This document shows, in pieces, positions 61,772-64,000 of a DNA stretch of 64,000 bases (positions are counted from its first letter, which is position 1; each line of letters begins with the position of its first letter). The stretch comes from Candidatus Bathyarchaeia archaeon (GTDB taxonomy: Archaea > Thermoproteota > Bathyarchaeia > Bathyarchaeales > Bathycorpusculaceae). The stretch covers positions 834,490 to 898,489 of the forward strand of contig JAVZEV010000001.1 of the NCBI GenBank assembly GCA_038873195.1, written 5' to 3'. The notes below the pieces were generated by a model. The model was given only the letters and a program-made list of their open reading frames with translations, ran no database searches and had not been told where the DNA came from. The position numbers and the translations under genes are program-made.

Positions 61772-61793
61772 CCCCCCTTATATATAGGTTGAA
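61772..61793. promoter_or_regulatory. Promoter-like motif, copy 3
   Basis: Exactly the same 22 bases as at 53046-53067 (poly-C, TTATATATAGG, TTGAA). On the plus strand it would place transcription near 61808, 136 bases before the M42 peptidase; on the minus strand it would read into the 3' end of aspS. Confidence 0.5.
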
Positions 61794-61943
61794 GTTGTGG
61801 TTAGGGTTTGGTTTGCACGTTTCTGTTTTGTTTTTGTGGAAAATTTTTGGGTAGATTTGGTGTAAACTTGTTTGGAACGTGGGAAAGTCTTTTATTTGTT
61901 GACTGTATAGTGCAAAGTTCTTGACATGTAAGGTGGAACTGGT

Positions 61944-63020
61944 TTGGAGAAGGAAATTAAGAGTCTTCTGGAACGTTTGACTCAGGCTCCGGGAGTTGCT
62001 GGGTACGAGATGAATGTTGGAAAAGTTGTCTATCAGGAGCTTGAGAAATGCGCGGATTCCATTGAGATGGATAATTTTGGGAATGTGATATCGCTTAAGA
62101 AGGCTTCTGTGAAGAATGCTCCGAAAGTTATGCTTGCGGGACACATGGACGAGATTGGGCTAATTGTTAAACATATTGATGATAAAGGTTTTCTGTACTT
62201 TGAAAAAGTCGGCGGGGTTTTTCCGAGAACTTTGTTTGCTCATCCCGCAATAGTCCACGGCAAGAAAGGCCCAGTCTATGGCTTAATAAACTGTAAATCA
62301 CCAGAAACGCCCGAAGAAGCCAATAAAGTGCCTGATTTGAAGACGTTTTTCATTGATGTAGGTGCAAAGAGTAGAGCTGAGGCTGAAAAGTTGGGCGTGC
62401 GAATAGGCGATTCGGTTACTTTTGAGCGCCCGTTCAGGGTTTTAGGTTCTGGGAATATTCTTGCGAGTAAGGCGTTTGACGACCGTGTGGGCGTTTGCGT
62501 GATTATTGAGACTATGAAGCGACTAGCGAAAGAGAAGGTTGAAGCGAATGTTTATGGCGTAGCGGACGTGCAGGAAGAGGTCGGCTGCCGTGGAGCACAA
62601 GTTGCAGCCTATAGGATAGCGCCAAACATGGCTATAGCCGTTGATATAACGCTTGCGGGAGACATTCCAGGCGTAGCCGAGAAGGATCAAGTCACGAAGC
62701 TTGGTGCGGGTCCAGCGATTAAGGTTATGGATGAGGCTGGTGGCGGTTTGGGTTTGATTTCTCACCCGAAAGTGAGGGAGCTTCTGGTTGCGACGGCTGA
62801 GGAAGAGAAGATTCCGTATCAAATGGAAGTCTTGCCCAGAGGTTCTACCGACGCAGCGACAATCCATTTGACAAGAGAAGGAGTCCCAAGCGGCGTAATA
62901 TCAATACCAACAAGATATGCGCATTCATATGAGGTTCTGGACGTTAACGATGTCGTCAACGCCGTAAAACTCCTAACAGCCACCATCAAAAAAATCAAGA
63001 AAAACATCAACTTCAAATAA
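61944..63020 (+). CDS. M42-family metallo-aminopeptidase
   Basis: 358 residues: LAGHMDEIGLIVKHID (metal His/Asp), ASKAFDDRVGVCVIIE, VADVQEEVGCRGAQVAA and DITLAGDIPGV; these supply the two zinc ligands. The C-terminal GSTDAATIHLTREGVPSGVISIPTRYAHS is typical of TET-type aminopeptidases, which form dodecamers. The start is TTG at 61944 with AAGGTGG 7 bases upstream. Probably cytoplasmic peptide breakdown. Confidence 0.92.
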   Translation: MEKEIKSLLERLTQAPGVAGYEMNVGKVVYQELEKCADSIEMDNFGNVISLKKASVKNAPKVMLAGHMDEIGLIVKHIDDKGFLYFEKVGGVFPRTLFAHPAIVHGKKGPVYGLINCKSPETPEEANKVPDLKTFFIDVGAKSRAEAEKLGVRIGDSVTFERPFRVLGSGNILASKAFDDRVGVCVIIETMKRLAKEKVEANVYGVADVQEEVGCRGAQVAAYRIAPNMAIAVDITLAGDIPGVAEKDQVTKLGAGPAIKVMDEAGGGLGLISHPKVRELLVATAEEEKIPYQMEVLPRGSTDAATIHLTREGVPSGVISIPTRYAHSYEVLDVNDVVNAVKLLTATIKKIKKNINFK

Positions 63021-63072
63021 CAGATATACACTGCCACCTTGACTCGCTCCTTTGCATAGAAAATAAGCGTTC

Positions 63073-64000
63073 TTAAGGAATATTCGCTAAATCTATTTCT
63101 ATGAAAAAAGATCTGCCGGTTCCTGTGCTGTTTACAATAAAATTACTGTCTCTGTCGTTGACATAAACTCTGTAGTAGGGCTCGGCTGGTTCTATGCCAG
63201 TGTTATTATAAGTTGAGGGGCCTAAATTCAATGTAAGCATACCATCAGGACCAGAATGAAATTCTGGTAAAGAAAATTCAGTGCCATGGAACATATGTTT
63301 AAAAATGATTCGGGCATTAATCACGGGCTCGCCATGTTCAGTTACTCTTATTGTTATCTTATCTGTTGTCACATAGTATGTGGTCAACTCTATCAACCCT
63401 TGACCCGTCTCTGCAACAACATAAGATAAGCCGCCCATCTCTGCAAGTCTTTTAGACGCTCTCTCCTCTCTTGTTACCAAATTATAGCTATAGCCTGGAT
63501 CGACAACCATCCAAGTGCCATTAAATTTGATTTCTACGAACATATGGTCTTCCCCAGACAGGTGCACTATACGTGATTCTATGCCTAGATTGTCAAGCAA
63601 AGTTTTTGCTGCATAAGCCATCTCTCCACAGTTTCCCACACCAAGCATTAGAAATTGCAAAAAGTTGCTTGAACATCGATGAAGATACACATACCAGCCT
63701 TCAATCCCATCAGGTCCTCCAGCCCAAATCGTGGAATTAAGAACATAAGACGAAACAAATTTCACCCTCTCTATGTCGCTCCGTATGCCTCTAGCATTTG
63801 AAAGAGTCACGCTGATGCCTATATATGTCATCACATAAGGCGCCAAAAGAGTAACAATTAGCATGAGAGCTGAAATCATTGAGGCTTTCTTTTTTGATAG
63901 CGAAAAATCATCAGGCTTTCTGAAATAGAAATACAAGCAAGCGACCGGAATGGAGACCAATGGAAGGTATACGTAAGGTAAAGACGTAGCAAAGTCATAA
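63073..64000 (-). CDS. Membrane-bound transglutaminase-like protein, 5' end beyond the window
   Basis: The frame is open to the window edge, so TTG at 63960 is unlikely to be the start. Visible: two membrane helices, then an external transglutaminase-like domain with Cys in GVGNCGEMAYAAK, His in EDHMFVEIKF and Asp in VVDPGYSY, and a C-terminal beta domain (ITIRVTEHGEPVINARIIF). A complete catalytic triad suggests an active cysteine protease or amidase on the outer face. The convergent M42 peptidase stops 52 bases away. Confidence 0.75.
   Translation of the reverse strand, partial: YDFATSLPYVYLPLVSIPVACLYFYFRKPDDFSLSKKKASMISALMLIVTLLAPYVMTYIGISVTLSNARGIRSDIERVKFVSSYVLNSTIWAGGPDGIEGWYVYLHRCSSNFLQFLMLGVGNCGEMAYAAKTLLDNLGIESRIVHLSGEDHMFVEIKFNGTWMVVDPGYSYNLVTREERASKRLAEMGGLSYVVAETGQGLIELTTYYVTTDKITIRVTEHGEPVINARIIFKHMFHGTEFSLPEFHSGPDGMLTLNLGPSTYNNTGIEPAEPYYRVYVNDRDSNFIVNSTGTGRSFFIEIDLANIP

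Overview
The window is archaeal chromosome. It carries eukaryote-type ribosomal proteins (eL20, eL24, eL28-class small subunit protein eS28, eL31, eL39, eL40, eS19, L7Ae), eIF6, prefoldin alpha, the RNase P Rpp21 subunit, PDCD5, Gar1, TFB, two Alba proteins, an archaeal-type AspRS and an archaeal-type AdoMet synthetase. TATA boxes lie at the expected distance from starts, and two of the four tRNA genes contain introns. The presence of formylmethanofuran:H4MPT formyltransferase, ferredoxin-dependent 2-oxoacid oxidoreductase, succinyl-CoA synthetase and secreted cohesin/dockerin proteins, with no methanogenesis genes in view, fits a Bathyarchaeia-like anaerobe of the TACK group. That placement is inference from gene content.

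Layout. 1-4.7 kb: a minus-strand translation/secretion cluster (ftsY-pfdA-rpl20A-eif6, then rpl31e-rpl39e-pdcd5-rps19e-yhbY-rnp4), with a probable small structured RNA between the two halves. 4.8-10.3 kb: a lone B12-radical SAM enzyme, tRNA-Leu (with intron), tRNA-Arg, a DEAD-box helicase, two tiny metal-binding proteins, and an alba/OB-fold pair. 10.7-15.6 kb: two secreted proteins that both combine a cohesin-like domain with a C-terminal dockerin; the large one is split by an in-frame TGA. 15.8-18.3 kb: korABC. 18.4-21.2 kb: surface beta-helix protein, membrane protein and winged-helix regulator. 21.3-25.9 kb: purM-purS-purL-purQ. 27.6-34.0 kb: a second, tightly overlapping purine operon, purF-purD-HAD-ftr-pfkB-GNAT, in which purF appears to start at ATA. 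34.1-43.2 kb: repair and transport genes, a CBS-domain regulator divergent from mat, and a GPN GTPase. 43.2-52 kb: surface protein, CinA-like protein, three radical SAM enzymes, initiator tRNA-Met (with intron). 52-64 kb: a second information-processing region (eL24, eS28, L7Ae, gar1-tfb, coiled-coil proteins, eL40), sucDC with a regulator, a second alba, a KH protein with aspS, an M42 peptidase and a truncated transglutaminase-like membrane protein.

How it fits together. Most of the purine pathway (PurF, D, S, L, Q, M) is encoded in two blocks, one physically linked to C1 metabolism through ftr. KorABC and SucCD together interconvert 2-oxoglutarate, succinyl-CoA and succinate with ferredoxin. 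No CRISPR array, insertion sequence, integrase or origin was seen. The best leads are the in-frame TGA in the cohesin/dockerin protein, the ATA start of purF, the purine-C1 operon with an unassigned HAD protein, the mat/HTH-CBS control region, the D-arm intron in tRNA-Leu, the small RNA at 2.2 kb and a 22-bp promoter-like motif repeated exactly in two spacers.
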